Of a stretch of 64,000 bases of DNA, positions 39,460 through 54,437 are shown piece by piece. Under the pieces are notes generated by a model. That model worked only from the letters and a program-made list of their open reading frames with translations, made no database searches and had not been told where the DNA came from. The DNA comes from Hypomesus transpacificus. Taxonomy: Eukaryota; Chordata; Actinopteri; Osmeriformes; Osmeridae. The DNA lies in assembly GCF_021917145.1 (NCBI RefSeq), contig NC_061077.1:6693298-6757297 (forward strand), in the 5' to 3' direction. Position 1 is the first letter of the stretch. Every line of letters begins with the position of its first letter. The translations under genes and the position numbers were made by a program.

Positions 39460-42400
39460 TGGTAATTAAAAGGCCTTTATTTCCTATTTGTTTCGTACAG
39501 AACTGGTAACACATATGATAAATCTTTATTGAGTTGTTTGGTTCCCTTGATAACTTTACAAGGATCCCCAATGCTCATCCACATAAGGGCTGTGGGGAAT
39601 TTGTGAGCAATGTTTTTGTGTCCAGTCAAGGGCTAAAGCATGCGATCCACAGTAGGCACAAGTACTGACATGAACACGCGCACCACGACACTAGACACGA
39701 AGAAACACAGCCAGAGGACACAACCTTAAGGTCCCCTGATGCTTAAAAAGATGAAGAGAAAGAGGAGAAAATGAAATGAAAAGAGTTTTTAGAATATTAT
39801 TCAATCATGGGACATGAAATGCGGTGGACAAAAGTTGAAGAGGGAAGGGTGAAACCGTTCTGCTTGTTTGGCAGTATACATATCCATGTTGTAAACATGA
39901 AGGCCGGCATTCCACACACTTAAATTCAGCGTCATCATGGAGCTACGCGAAAATCCAGTCAGCTGGGTCCACATTAGCACAATAATGGTACAAAGACAAA
40001 TAAGAGAATGGAAGAACGGTTGAATTTGTGTCTTCCATTGTTCCTATTTATTCTACAGTTACAGGATAGAGACAGAACACTAACAGTGATCACATAGAAT
40101 ACAGAGAAGAAACAAAGAGCTACACCAGAGACAGAAGAACAGCTGGCTAGGTGATGACCTGGGCAAGGTCAGTTAGTAACATATGTAGTTATGGAGTTTA
40201 GAAGATTGATGTACATATTGTTCCACGGAACCTTTCATTAAACTATGTACCTAATTACAAAAAGCCTGCAAAAACAAAGAGCCAGTGCACCATAACCCTA
40301 ATATGTGAGAATCGTGCTCTAAAACCTTTGTTGAAAATGAAAAATCCAGTAGACCATAACGTATGTGTATCAGTCAAAAAATAAGTAACAATTGTATAGA
40401 AATAATTTTCCTATTTATTATGATTAAAACCTATTTAGATTGTTCTCACACCCACATACATGTACAACCCGGAATAAGGTAAATGTGTCCCACGCATGCA
40501 GACACTGTGTGGTATACAGTAGTAACAGAAAGTTATGGTGCTGCATTATTGCACTTAACTGCTAACTTTATAAAGGGCCTATGCTTCATCTATTTAACAC
40601 ACAAACACACACAGTTCTCAGTCTCTGTCCCTCATGGAACCTATTGTCAAGTGGTCATGTGTGATTGTGGTGACCTGGGCAGTGTAAAAAGCATTGAAAC
40701 AATCATTCTATGTGCTATACTTTGTTGGAATGCACCTTTATTCACAGTTGTCTCATCATCAAGCCTATTTTGCCACTGCATTAACTGGGTTAGCATGGCT
40801 CTGAAATATATTCAGATTGCTGATGATTACCAGCAACTGTAATGAGAAATGTCTATTGGCAGTATGTTGTTGAAATACTGAAATCTTAAAGTGGATTACC
40901 ACTATTAGTCAGTGCATCCATTGGTCACAGTTCAATGGGATTAATTGGAATATTGGATAAATAACATCAGTGGCTTGATTATAAAATGGCAGCTATTAGG
41001 GACGTTGTGGCAACATACATCACTATCTCTGGGTACTGTTTTTCATTGTATCCTAGATGCTTCCTATATAACTTAAATGCTTATCATGTAAGCAACAAAA
41101 TTATCTAACAGTTGCTGAATCATGAGATAGACATCAATTTCTCCCCATTCTGATACAAGTATTTTAAAAGATCAGGTCAGGAGTAGCTACTACAAACAGC
41201 ATGTAAACCCAGCTGCTTAGTGAAAGCATAGTTCTATAGGAACTAGGAGGGATGTAGGCTTCAGCCATGGACACCACTTCACATCAAGGTGCTTTATACC
41301 TCTATAAGGCTGCAATTACTCAGTTAACATTATATTGACATTGTTACAGAGTACTTCGAAAAGGAAGTCTTGCACTCAATCTGTGTGTAACAAAATGGTA
41401 AAAATATAGCGTTGCTCTGGTAATGTCTGTGCCATTAAAGAGGTATAAGAGACACGCAAAGTGTGACATAATTTGGTCTTTGAGAACGTCCTGTAAGATA
41501 ACATCCATTATCCATGATTCACTATCAAAACAAGCGTACACAATACTAATCACAAAAAATCAGCTTTCTCTATTAACAACATAAACAAGTAGAAAAAAGA
41601 CACATTCACTCTACTAAAATCACAACTGTTCTCAATGTTCACATGTAGAATGCACTCTGCCCTCACGATGGGTAAAAGACCACTGAACGGAATGTGTAAG
41701 AGTAACACTGGCCAAGGAAAATTAACAAGTGTTTTTGACAAAATCAACTCTAGCTACTCAATTGAGCTCTAAAGAGTTAGTGCTTGAGTCTTATGGCTTA
41801 AGTTTTATCTTATTCATCTATCTGTATACACATATACATTTAGTGTTAATAAACATAGTAAAATATACATCATTGGAAAGGGTGTCAGGTGATGAAACAA
41901 AAGGTTAAGTCAAATTTAGGACTGAAAAGTATGAGATTCCAAGCCTTTTGTACAAAATGAGGAAGTGCTGAATTATTTATTGTCGTAAATACTGCACTTT
42001 GATTGTTTTCAGTTGCAAATTCAGTAATTTTTTTCTTTAAATTACTTGGATTCATTACTGAATGTCTGTATGTCTATGATTTAACTGACAAAGATGTATT
42101 ATTTAACTTGGAGACCCCGTTTGGAGTTTAATAGTTGGTAAGATGACAAGTATTGACCCAAAGATAAACAATTACAAAACAAGTTTCTAAATGTACATTT
42201 TCAAATGATAAAAGGAGCACAAGGAGTTAGATAGCAAGCATGCTACTAAATGTTCATCCTACATGAACTCACGCACAGTACTTGACAACACGCTTATGAA
42301 TTTCAGACGTGGAAAGGTTCTTAGTAGTAATAGGACTCTAATATACTGTATTATGACATTCTCTCTAATGACCCATTCATGGAAAATAAATACACATTTG

Positions 42401-44832
42401 TTGCATTTAGAAAATATACAGAGCATCTTTTTTTCCTCCATTGTGTTATTAAAATGACAAATGACACCCACTTATACGTACACAAGATATTTTTGCGTTG
42501 TCTCTAAAACATGCCTTTTATGTACAATATTTTGTATAAACATGCAGTATCAACATGTATGAACTCTGTATATAGGCAAAACTACACATTAATGAGCTGT
42601 TTGATTGCTTGCATGTTGTCTTTTCTTTAGTGTTGCTTGATTAACATAGAAGAAAGCAAATTACAGTAAGTTAAATGAAAAACATAATTTGGAGAGAATA
42701 TGACCTCTACTGGACAAATGGATAAAGAAATGGGAGTCTGATAGATAAAATGATTCAACAGTCAACATTCATTGAATTCCAAAATCTTTTAAAAGTTGTA
42801 AAACTGATCAAATATAACCTGCACGAATGTGCATTGACCTTGCATGTTCTTGAACACAATCATGTCTGGTGGTTTCCTTCTTTGATCGCCTTATATGAGA
42901 CCATAGACAAAAGATTGTGCTCAGGGACAGTTAATGTATTTTTATATAACCAATTAGCAATGTTGACAAAGCCACAACAATGTCCAGACTGTTATGTCTC
43001 AAATAGCTCACGCATTATGTAGGTTAGGTCTTCAATAGAATAACCACATTTAGTCTCAAGGAAGTTGAGTCTCTGTTTGAGAACTCAAATCTACACCCCC
43101 ATTCCTTTAGTTATTTGAGGAGCAGCATTTGTTTGCAACGTGTATCCTTTCCAATTAGAGGACGTTCCACTATGAGGTGACTTGTCTGGCATGCATGTGC
43201 CACAAACAACTCAAGCTCAGATTGACATCTCTTTACAAAAACTACATAGATCAAGGAACAACGCCAATTACTGTACCACATAACAGATGTATATCCAGTA
43301 GTGCAATTAGATTCAGTTTGGTCATCTGTGTATAAAACACACATTTAACAGAGCCACCTTTCAGACCATACCTTTGCAGTCAAGAATGTAAAAACTAAAA
43401 AGACCAATCAGTGTTTCCACAAAACAACAAGAATAAAAAGGTGAGGTAACAAACCAAACATAAAGTGTGTTTAAGCTCTCATGTTCTTTCTGACCAGGAA
43501 ATCTTCACAAAATAAATAGTTAAAGCTCTGGTTTCTGAGAGTAAAACAACAAAACATTTTGATTTAAAGTGCTTGAGGAATCAAAAGTGTTTTAAGTTAA
43601 ATTAAAGATGGAATAAAACAACACCGCTAATTGGAAGGCGTCCCTGGTAGTTGAGAATTGCTTATTTTTGTTACTTGGAAGGCTTGTCTCCTTTATGACT
43701 GTAAGACGGTTACAGGGATTTCTTTGGAGTGAAATCCTTGTTGTGAGTCCATGACTAATGACAGTAGCACTGAACAAGTGAAATAGAATTGTAGGCATTG
43801 GAGGGATGAAGGTAGACTGCAGGCAGTGAAAGAGACACTTTAAGAGCATCATGTTATGCAAGGTCTGATCCATTCATTAAGTTCCCATCCAGGTTCTCAA
43901 TTTGTATCAGTTGTCATGATGACAGACTTTGCTGTCACAGCTCATTTCTCCTTGTCATTACAAGTTGACATAATTACTGTTGACATCCAGTCATGATCAC
44001 TGACAGACACCTGCTTAGCAATATCACACACTCATCCACTAAGACTAGCCAGGAATCTCTGATCATGGAAAACACCTGATCAACATTTTGAATCAAACTA
44101 ATTCTCTGATCATGTGGAGCAATTAGAACAAGATTTCTGGGAAAACATAGGCATGAAGTTTCGATTTCTCTCAGTTTACCTGAGAATATGGGTGAGAAGA
44201 TGAGCTGATCAAAAAGGCAGTGTGTTTGTTGGTAACTAGGATATGTGTCTACCCCTAAGAGCTACCCATCTTTAGGAATGTACTTCAAACTAACGGAATC
44301 ATATATAGACATGTTTACTGGCAGGTGTTGTACATGGTGCACTACACACCTAAGGAATGGACCTGCTTGTGTTATTCCTATTGTATGGCAGTATAAAGCA
44401 TTTTAAGTATTAAGCAGTATTCTAAGCAAACTGTGTCTCTAAAGGGAAGGTGTGAAAGGTACATTATGAGGAATACTTCTCCTTGTCCCACATAGTAGCC
44501 CCCTCTCCATACTGTACTCTGCCTTCATGACAATGAAACCACTACCCCGATACAAAAATATATCTAAATGAAATCAACTACAGTATCTGTCCATCCTGTA
44601 ACATGTCTCCATATGGAAATGGCACTGCTGAGGGTTACATGATGTTTCATCCCCTTTTATTCTTTATTTTCATCATGTTAGTTCTATGTTTTGTTTTGTA
44701 TGGGGGGGGGAGAGATCTCTGGGTGTGTTGTATTGGATATGTGGTGATATGCGGAACCTGGGGTTTAGGTAGGACGTGTGGTGTGGGGGACTGTAGGTAG
44801 GTGTAGTTGGGGTTGACATGGGTGGAGGAGGT
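39460..44832 (-). other. Probable long 3' UTR of syt2
   Basis: No coding exon is seen on either strand over 5.3 kb. On the minus strand an AAATAAAGG signal lies at about 39477-39485. It is followed by a GT-rich stretch (cttgtgtgttgtctgtg) at about 39430-39450, a good polyadenylation site. A closer alternative signal exists near 44660 (attctttattt on the + strand), so the UTR could also be short. Confidence 0.45.
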
Positions 44833-47800
44833 TTACTTCTTGGCATTCAGGGCGGCGAGGGAGGCGTCTACCTCCTCCTCAGGCTGCAGTGGATGCCACT
44901 GGGCAATGGGTCGACGTGGGTTAGACAGCATGTCAGACCAGTGCTTCAGCCCCAATCCTGTAGACTTGCTGCCCACCCAGATCTTCCCAATGGCATCGTT
45001 CTTGCCGATCTTATCATAATCCAGCACTGTGATCACGGCTTGGATTTTCTGAAGAAAAGTTGAAGAAAGGCATGTAGTACAGTACAAACCACATCTCATT
45101 TAAAGAGTCAACTGGTACTTTCATATCAAAGATAACATAGGTTCTAGGTGTAGATATCTTTCCCTGCCCACCACTTTCACCCGGTCTACCTGCATCTGCT
45201 CCAGAGGGATCTCAAAGCTGAAGGACTCGTTGTAGTAGGGGTTCAGAGTGTTCTTCTTTACTGTGGTCTTCTTCTTCTTCAGCCTCTTACCGTTTTGCAG
45301 CAAGTGAATCTTCACATAAGGATCTGCAAACAGATTGAGTGGCAAACCAACACTTCAACCATTCAGCTCCAACCATAGCTGTGGTGATCTCACCTCCACA
45401 ACCGAAGTAAAGGGGTCGCAATGCTGAAAATGGCCAACAGATGGGGCCAGTGCAATTTAGCTGAAGGCAGTTGAACCACTGCATGGAGAGTACTGCAGCG
45501 TCAGCACGTGAGCAAACACCAAAAAAAGATTGGCGTGCAACGTGCAGCAGTGTACCATGCAGATCCCACTGGCAGGTTTGTACTGGATCACTTCACATTG
45601 CTTCCAAAGCATATTTTTGATAGCACGTCCCTTGCATATATTTGATTTAAAAAATGGATTGAACAGAGCTGCATGTGCTAAATTCACTGTTCTCATAGAG
45701 AGACTGCATAAGGGTGTCAATGAATTATTACATGAATACATGCAGAATTCAATGTGCTACATTATGGATGTGCTGTATCTCTGTGTTTGTCTGAGAATAG
45801 ATAGATATGTTGTGGGAAGTTGACTATCTGTCTATTTACCTGAGAGTCCACCCACATCCATTTTCTTCAGATTCTTAGCCTCCAGAATACAGATGGTGAG
45901 TTTGCCAGCAGTGGGCACATAACGCAGAGAGATGCAAATATCTCCCAGCTTTTCTGGCTGCATAAAGAAGAGAATAAGCAAATAGGTTAAAGATAAGAAC
46001 AGAATCTACAGGCTACATTTGGACAGTATCCAAATATGTTATGAGTTATGACTAGTTATGTAACACCAGTTTAGCAAAAACACCTTTTTCACATCTAAAA
46101 GCATCTGTCTTTTAAATCAGCTGTCAATCTCTGTCTTTGGCGTCTTGACTGGATTAGAATAACAATTGAAGGTCCGTCACACTCACCTCTTCCTGGTCAG
46201 CACTGTCCAATTCCCGCCACTCCTCAATAGGCTGAGCCAGGTCGAGGGCTTTCATTTGAAGTTTGATCTCCCCAATGACATCATGCTTAGAGAAGCGGTC
46301 AAAGTCATAAACTGACATCACCAAAGTCTTCCCACCCATCTCTTGGAATGGAAGCTGAAAGAGATTAGAGGGAGAGAAGGTTCAGTGTCTCAGTGGGGCT
46401 TTGAGGATATTATTTCCATCTCTATTTTAAATAGCTTTATTTCATATGAAGATGATCAGAATGCTGGATAATTCTCATTGGACTTTTTTGGTCACACTAG
46501 TATTTGAATCTGTTCTCTTTTTCATCCTAACCAGATGTTGTATGTTCCCGAGGCATGACTTGGACTACCATGTGCGTGGGTGTGTGTGTGCGTGTGTATG
46601 GTTAGTGGTGTAGAACGAGGGATTGGCGGTGCGAGTCCAGATCTAGCTATAATGGCGTGCCCACTCTGCAGAACAGCCTGTCCTTGAAGAGGGAAAGCTG
46701 AGTGGTTTGATCCCTTCTCATTGAGAGCTGTGTCAGCAGACAGGGAGTGGTGGAGGACGAAGGATGTATTGTCCCTTAACTGAATTCCTATCACCTGCCC
46801 TTCAGCAGAAGGCTTCACAAGTGTGCTTTATCATTGTCCAAGGTCTACTGATTCCCAATTGCATACCACCACCAAGGATTTTTACTGGAGCTCAGTAATG
46901 ACGGGTAATGAGTCAGGCACACATGCTGTAGCCCTCTCTCTATGGTTCTCTCTTGCACACTCTTGCAGTCTCTCTCTCTCACGCAAACATTCACACATAC
47001 AAACACTCACATAGCCTTCACACACAAGGAAATCATACATACAGCAGCTTTAATTAGGCTCTGATGTTACGGTACTTGCGACTATGCTGACACTAGTCTT
47101 CAAGTAAGCACCGTACCACATCTATAATGCGCAATGGTGTTTGCGTAAAACATACTATTAACTAGTATGTAGTTTATAGTATATAATACTATATACTATA
47201 AACATTCTACACAAATAGAATTGAATATCCTTGATAGAAAAATATACTGTAAAATATACAGTACGAACTGTAAAGAGCAGAGACTACCTTGGTCGTTACT
47301 TTTCACTTTGACATAAAATCAATGCACTCCTCAATCTTACCTTGAAGACAAAGGTCTCGTTGAAGACAGGGTTCAGGGTTTTCTTGTGCACCTTGGTGTC
47401 AAACTTCTTCTTCTTGTCCGGGAGGACAAATACCTTGACGTAAGGGTCGGAGGTGCCACCGCTGTCCATTGAGAGAAGGTCTGCTGCTTGGAGGATGCCC
47501 ACGGTCAGCTGGGGTCAGGAGACACAACTCAGTCAATTTCTATCTCAGCTCATCCTGTTCGCACAGATGCAGCCCTTTTTAATGGTTGTACTGTTAGGAT
47601 CTAACAGCAATAAATGTATATGTGTTGGTAGGCCCAGTAAACAATGATCTTCAACAATAAATGAAAAGACCAGAATAAAGTGCAACAACTTACTGTACAG
47701 CCATCCAGCAGCATAGCTTACATAACTGGAAAACATTTATATTCTTGGCAGAAACGTTTGTTTGGTCCTAAGAAATACATCATGATGTGCCTGGCTTGAA

Positions 47801-50800
47801 TACGTATAATAAGTGTCCCAGATAACTTACCTTGTTGTCTTGGAAGTCATAATCTATGGAGTACTGAAGCTTTCCAAGCTTCTCCTTCTCCTTTACTTCT
47901 TCCTCCTTCTCATCTCCAGTGAGCCCGGTCTCAGCATCATCCTCATCGTCGTCATCATCCTGTTTCTGTAATGACAAGGAAGGGTGGGGAGCAGAAGGGA
48001 TGCATCAGACACCATGACAGGGGTTCTACTTTGCACACCTAACTCAAGCTCTGTAAGCTGCTGACAGTCAGGTTAGTCACAGAACCTACCTACCACTTAC
48101 CCATGTTAACCCTGCTGTTACTAGTGCAATCTTTACATCGATGACCACAGTTGCAACATGACTTGATTTCACTATTCCTTGCGTGACACCATTTGCTGTC
48201 TTTTTTGACCCATGTTCCTGTTGATAATCAGTGATATGGAAGTCGGGCTTCCTTTTTGTTATAAAAACTAAAGTGCTCTACAAAATGAATGAACATAAGT
48301 TATTTGTCAATATCCTCGGTAAAGATAGAAATTTTAAAAAGGGAAAAATGTCTCTAAAAATACAGAAAAAATAGCTGTAAACATGTAGACAGATATTTGA
48401 GACAAAAATTTCCCCAACCATGTCCCCATGAATACAGGGTGAGCATATGGCTCAGTGCATGTTGAAAGGACTAGGGGGCTCAGTCACAACCAGTTTCCAT
48501 CACACGTGGACGAGGTCAGACCTCAGAATTAGCTCTACTGTGCTGAACCTTCTGGCCGACTGGTGAAGGCACGCTGATTCTGACGCAGTTAGGTACAAAC
48601 CTACACAAACTATAAGAAATAGCTGGAAAACTAAAACTACAATTTCTCATTCTCCTCCTTTATATTTCCCTAAGGGGGAATACTACTTTGATAAATTAGC
48701 TTATTTTGATAATAAGCTCCTTATTTCTACTCACCCTTTCTAAAATAATTTATGTGGTCACATGAAGACCTGTAAAATGCACTGCTGTAAGCAGAATGAT
48801 GCCTCAAAGAGAATGAAGCTGGTCCAGGCATTGGCAACCCACTATAACCCTCACCACTTTCATCTTTTCAGAACCACCAGAATTGTCATTCTAGTGTTGT
48901 TGCACTGGCCAGATCAAAGTAACATCATAAGAGAGGAATAATGGTGCTGGATGGTATGTCAGTGTGGCCTACTATGGCTGTCTTCTGTCCTAACACTGGT
49001 GGCTTCTCAAGACAGGAGGGGCCAGCTACAGTATTCATGGCTGGAAGAGGAACAGTATACTCATAATAAGGACACCAGTTCGACTCTCTCTCTCTCAAAC
49101 ACACACACACACACAAGCAAATAATCCACTCACTGATACCCATTTACTGTAACATACAAATCACATTATGTAATACAGCATACTATACTTTATATACTCA
49201 CCCTAAAGACTCACACACTATATGGTATCTGATGCACAATCCTCGTCCCTAGCACACAATTGAAACACACCCACACAAGAACAAACTCTCTGTCTCTCTC
49301 TCTTTCACAAACACGCGCACATACAAACTAAGCATGCAGGTTGCCTTGCATGCAGACACACTCACTCCTAAATATCCTCACCCCTCCCAGGTCATCTCCT
49401 TATACTTGCATTATATATGGTATTGATTGTGGTAAATGCTTTACTGTACATTCAAGCATGCCAGGCCACACAATGCAGGATTGTAGAAGAACACTCCTTA
49501 TTGATTGCAAAATGTGACTGAAATTGCCTTAATTCTAATGGACAAGACATATCATGTGTCAATATCAATGATAATCTTGGTGGTCAAGATTGGTTGTTTG
49601 GCAATGCTTATAAAAACTCTGTTTACGAACTGATTAACTCGCATAGGACCATCACCATCGGAGGTCATGCTATGCAAAAGTTCTTCACCAAACTTGCAGT
49701 GGGGTTACAAGACAACGAAGTACATCTGAACGTGTGCCATTATATATGTGAGCTTGAAAAAATGTGTTTCAATATGATATCTGAATGATGGTCACCAATT
49801 GAACCACATAGGTGGTTACTTGAATTGGGCATCAAAAGACAATTTAGCTACAGCTCATATGTACTCATGCACACTGTCAGGCCCACCAGCTGTCTTCAGT
49901 AACAACCCACTGCTTCAGGAATAAAGGGCTTCATTGACTACCACCTCGTATGTCAGCAGCATGGGTCATCCAGGATAGTTACTCTCAAGTCAAGTTGTGG
50001 CCATTCAATGGTACCTACTGAAAGGGCAGGTGTTGGTCTTTGTCAAGAGATACAAACCGCTTTATCTGACCTTGATCTCTGAGCATGTTTGCACTGGTCA
50101 ATTGGGACACAGTAATACCACTGCGGATTTTTGACATTTCTAAATTTGACTTATTTCAGTGACTTACTGTTCTTTCATCTATGTGATGCACATATGTTTA
50201 TAACATATTGCATTATATATGGTACATAGATTATGATGGAAACATGTACAAAGATCTCAATAAGGTAAAGTTGAACCCATTATTTGACAAATAGCCAACC
50301 TCACCCTTTGCACATGCATGTTAGTGATCTCTAGTGAGTTGCTTCAGTGCACTCGTCATTCAAATGCTCAACCATAGGATATGATTCAAGATCATTTCCA
50401 CCGACATGTAAAGGTTTACATTTGTACAGTCCATCTTTGGCCCCAATTGCGACCTCTGGATACTCAAGACATGGCAGTCAGTGCGGCATATCATTTCAGT
50501 GGATTTGCGAAGCAGCTTAATTGCTCCCATAGATCCTCAAGCACCCGCAGCACCTAAGCTTGCAAGACTAAGGAAGCCATAGCACTCATTGTCATAATTG
50601 CCATCCATCCAAACCCCTCCAAGCCCAGCCCACCCCACCTCTCCCCCCACCCTGGTCTGCGCTTACACAAAGCGGCCAGAGAAGGGCGCCGCGTGCCGTC
50701 AGACCTACCGTAGGCAAAGAAGTCCACCACAGTCAAGATACACGGAGCACACATAAGACACAAAGCAGGAAGAAGGAGAGCAGAGAGAAAGGAAGAGATT

Positions 50801-52358
50801 GAACTCACAGCAAACACCAGAGTAGGGAAATCAGATCATAATCAACAACACTAGGACACAGAGGAAAAATGACACACTGGAAGTCTACAGAATTGTTCTT
50901 TGATACAACTTTGTATTTGTATTCAGGCCCTTGAAATCTAATTAACAATTAATATATGTTTTATTATTGAAACTTAAATTTCCAAAACAAACTGTATTTC
51001 TAAAATTGCTACATGATTCCAAAGGCTACTATGAATCTGAATTGTGCCAAGGCCATTATACCATTGGGTCATTTGAATTGCCATTAGAGGCTGCATGAAC
51101 ATCAGTTTCATTCAGTTGTGTCATTCTTCACCCAGATCCTGTAACTCAACAAACTACTTTTTGACAAACTACAATGCACAATGTATAACAACAACAAAGA
51201 AGGGAGGGAAAAAAATCTTGTTTTATCAAGATTTATGAGTTCAACAGTCAACCCTAGTGATATGGTCAGTTTATGAAAAGTTGGTCATAAGCTTATTGAC
51301 CAATATTCTACTAAGGCCATTTTACAGCTTCGACCAATATGCTATAACATGTCATTTCAAAGTAAGTTTCAGGCAATTAAGCACAGTGTTGGGATACCAG
51401 ACGTTTTCTTTTCTTTTTAGTTTTCTTCTTGTCCTGAACACGGTCCTTTAAATCGTTAACGCTGCATTTAGAGCACTGAAATGAGCTTTGAGATAACCAA
51501 AGCAATCAGGAAGTGGTTTCCAGCAGCCTGCCATGATGACCCCCCCAGGGTTGGACATACCTCTCCTCCCTTCATGTTGGTCATGCCCATCTCCCCCTTC
51601 CCTTTCTTCCCCTTCTTGTTCTTCTTCTTCTTGCAGCAGCATTTCTTGATGATGCAGAAGCAGCAGGTGAGGATCAGGAGGGCCGCTACCACGGCAATGG
51701 CAATGATGGCCCATGACGGCACTGAAGTGGACACGCACACAAACACACACGCACGCACAAACACATACACACACGTCAACCAATACAAACACACACACAC
51801 ACGGTTGCACACAAACATATGGACATAACAAAGGCAAGCAGATTGACATTTGACCATCCAGTGACTAAGCCTGCTCATTGATGTGAGGCCAAATACATTG
51901 AATAAGATGTGCTAAGATAACAATTAGATTGTGCGAAAATTTGATTTGAGTGCTATTAGCAGAGGCTGTGGATGATCGATTCAGACTAAGCGGTATTGTG
52001 TGTCTGTCAATGCCTGCAGGGAGAGACAAGATCTAATTCCAAAGCCATTGTTCCAAAGCATATCAATAAATGTCCGGCAATCTAGACAGGTGTGTCCAGC
52101 TTTTCTCCCTCACCAAGCCTCACCTATACCTAACCCATGATCAGCTATGATCAGCCACTCACGTGGGATCTTGTCGATCTCATTGAGAAACTTGTTCTTG
52201 ATCTCATCAAAGGGGTCGTTCTTGTTGACCTCCGTGGAGTTATCTGCTGAGGTTGAGGCCACAGGGGCCGGGGCAACAGTTAAGGCACTGGCCCCGGTGG
52301 GCTCCGGTGCTACCATGGCCTCTGGTTTCTTCTTCAAAATGTTCCACTTTCCCGACAT
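44833..52358 (-). CDS. syt2: Synaptotagmin 2 (8 coding exons, 431 aa)
   Basis: Synaptotagmin 1/2-type synaptic-vesicle calcium sensor that triggers fast transmitter release. Coding exons on the minus strand, in order: 52358-52163, 51721-51561, 47965-47831, 47508-47341, 46354-46187, 45957-45840, 45323-45190, 45048-44833. They total 1,296 nt with matching phases. The ATG is preceded immediately by an in-frame TAG. Residues 1-66 are luminal with an N-glycosylation sequon (NST, 40-42). The membrane span is about 68-88, followed by CCFC and CCC cysteines and a Lys-rich stretch, then an acidic linker (DDDDDEDD). C2A is about 147-270 with Asp179, 185, 237, 239, 245; C2B is about 278-410 with Asp310, 316, 370, 372, 378. 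All ten match the calcium ligands of SYT1 with a constant offset of 7. The chain ends with the conserved [17 protein letters not shown] and a short tail. SYT1 is the main alternative; convergent ppp1r12b next to it favours SYT2. Confidence 0.9.
47172..47203. repeat. AT-rich palindrome
   Basis: GTTTATAGTATA (47172-47183) and TATACTATAAAC (47192-47203) are exact reverse complements with an eight-base centre. The palindrome lies between two syt2 C2A exons. Confidence 0.85.
49087..49114. repeat. CT and (AC)n microsatellite
   Basis: Short CT run followed by about ten AC units, in a syt2 intron. Confidence 0.8.
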
Positions 52359-52376
52359 CTAGGCCGCACACAGTCC
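52359..52376 (-). other. 5' UTR part of the first coding exon of syt2
   Basis: On the minus strand a good acceptor (gtgtttgcag) precedes 18 bases of leader before the ATG. At least one untranslated exon must therefore lie further upstream, at higher coordinates; I could not identify it. Confidence 0.65.
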
Positions 52377-54388
52377 CTGCAAACACAAAACAATGTAGTT
52401 AAGATCAAACAGTGAAGAGCAATCATTGTGCCCAAAATGGTGCTGCACAATTTCATGTATTGTTCATAGTGTGGCATATCTCTGATCTGTGACAAAACAA
52501 AACGTTGCTGTAAACCCAGTAGAGTGTGTCTGGAATGGGAGTTACTGCGCTAAAGCAAAAAAGAAACACAGCCATCACTCTTTAGTGATGTTTCCCCGTC
52601 TAAACAATTGTTTAATCAGGGCTCTTATCAGCAGGAGTCAAACTGTGATGAGTGCAGCTGAGAGCAGTCTAGTGTCGAGGTGTGAGTGATTGAGCCAGAG
52701 CTGGATTCAGAGGGTTGCAGAGGACAGCGGCAGAATAAAAGAAGTCAAATGTAATTAAAGCGAACAGATTTCTCATTTCTCAATGACAGAGATCCTGTCT
52801 CCTACAGTTGGTGAGCATTAATAATTCAAATTTAAGATGACTACAGACAGGATATGCTTTGTATTATTCAGGCAAGAGGACTGTTTAAATGTATGGTGGT
52901 GGAATAACTTTTGTGTCTGCAATGCAAAAAGCAGATGACTGGTTCAGAGATACTGCTGCAAAACAACTGCTAGCAAAAGCTAGTACAATAGTTACAATAG
53001 TACTTTGTGTTCTTTTGTGCAGTTCTGGTTACATTAGAGGTTGACAAAATTGCATTGAATCACTGAGAAAGCACACTAAGATTTATATAAAGTATAATTT
53101 GCTCACCTAAACACAGTCTGTAAAGATTGAATTCACATAGGTTCCACTCCTGAACAAGATTGCTTAGATTTTAGATACAGTAATTCCATCCTGTTTTCTT
53201 TCAGTTCACCCATGAAGCATCAAGGGCACTGTTAAATATATACTAACCAGAGACAAGTACACTTTACATAAATAACGCATGCAATTTAATCTTAACGCCT
53301 CCTTTAGGGTTGCACTGCAGTTACAGTGTATAAAGGGTGTGGACAGCATTACATAGGGATGATCAGCATTCTCTTTGGCTGCAAGATTAATCTCCTGTTT
53401 GACCCTCACGACAAGCTAGGCCAGGCAGAATTGAATTAACATTCAGGGATATGGTGTGGTGAACCTTTTTATCTCCTCCTCTCTCCTGCGACCGTCCGGG
53501 ACTCATTGCTGCATTGCTGTTTTATGACGGCCATTATCCCTGTTTCATCATCAGCTTTCACCACTCACTCCGGGAAAATTAACACTTTACAATGTTTGTC
53601 CTTTAAAGGCTTCCATTCACAGAAATATAAAGTAATCAGTGTCAGTTTTAGGTGCCTGTCCCCCAGTGTGCTTCTCATTTCAATAGTGAGAGATTCTTTG
53701 GCTCATCACCATGAGTTTAAACAAAATGGCTGTGCTCCAGCACCCAGAGTTACACAGCTCTGGGCATGATCTGGCCCTTATCACTAAACACACTGGTTTA
53801 GAGTTGGAAGGGGATTGGCAGCTGTTAGTCTGTGTTCCTCTTCTGAACACAAACACAGCATGTAAGGGTGTTCTGACTCTTACACTGTTGTTGCTGCCAT
53901 GCTATCAACAGGAGGAAAGAGTAAACTGAACCTCTCCGTTCAAAATACTTCCTCAAGCTAGGGAGAGAAGTGCTTCCTACACACACAAAAACACACACAC
54001 ACATGAATGCATGCACACATACACACACTTAACCTAGTTAATCTTAACATAAAGAATTCATTGTGTTTCAAATCAGTGTTTCTGATTGGTCGTGGAAATC
54101 AATTAATGTATCTAGCAAAATCAAGACCAGCCCCCCATCTTGCATACAGATGTTGTTTCAGTGCAGGAGAGTCTCTCTAGGAGGGCCTATTAGCACTCTG
54201 GTCAGTCGCGACACAAAACAACCTTAGGAGAGTGTCCAGTAGTTCTGCAGCTGTTTCATTACACAACAACAAGTACCCTGACAAGAATTAATTAACACAC
54301 TACAGCCAGACAGTTCTTTGTTTTCCCTTGGCCCTGACAACCTGCCTCCATTCCACTTTGTACAGCTGTCTACCAGTGTGCAGACGTG

Positions 54389-54437
54389 TGGGTGTGTGTG
54401 TGCGTGTGTGTGTGTGTGTGTGTGTATGTGTGTGTAT
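54389..54437. repeat. (TG)n microsatellite
   Basis: TG repeat with a few interruptions, upstream of the syt2 coding exons. Confidence 0.9.
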
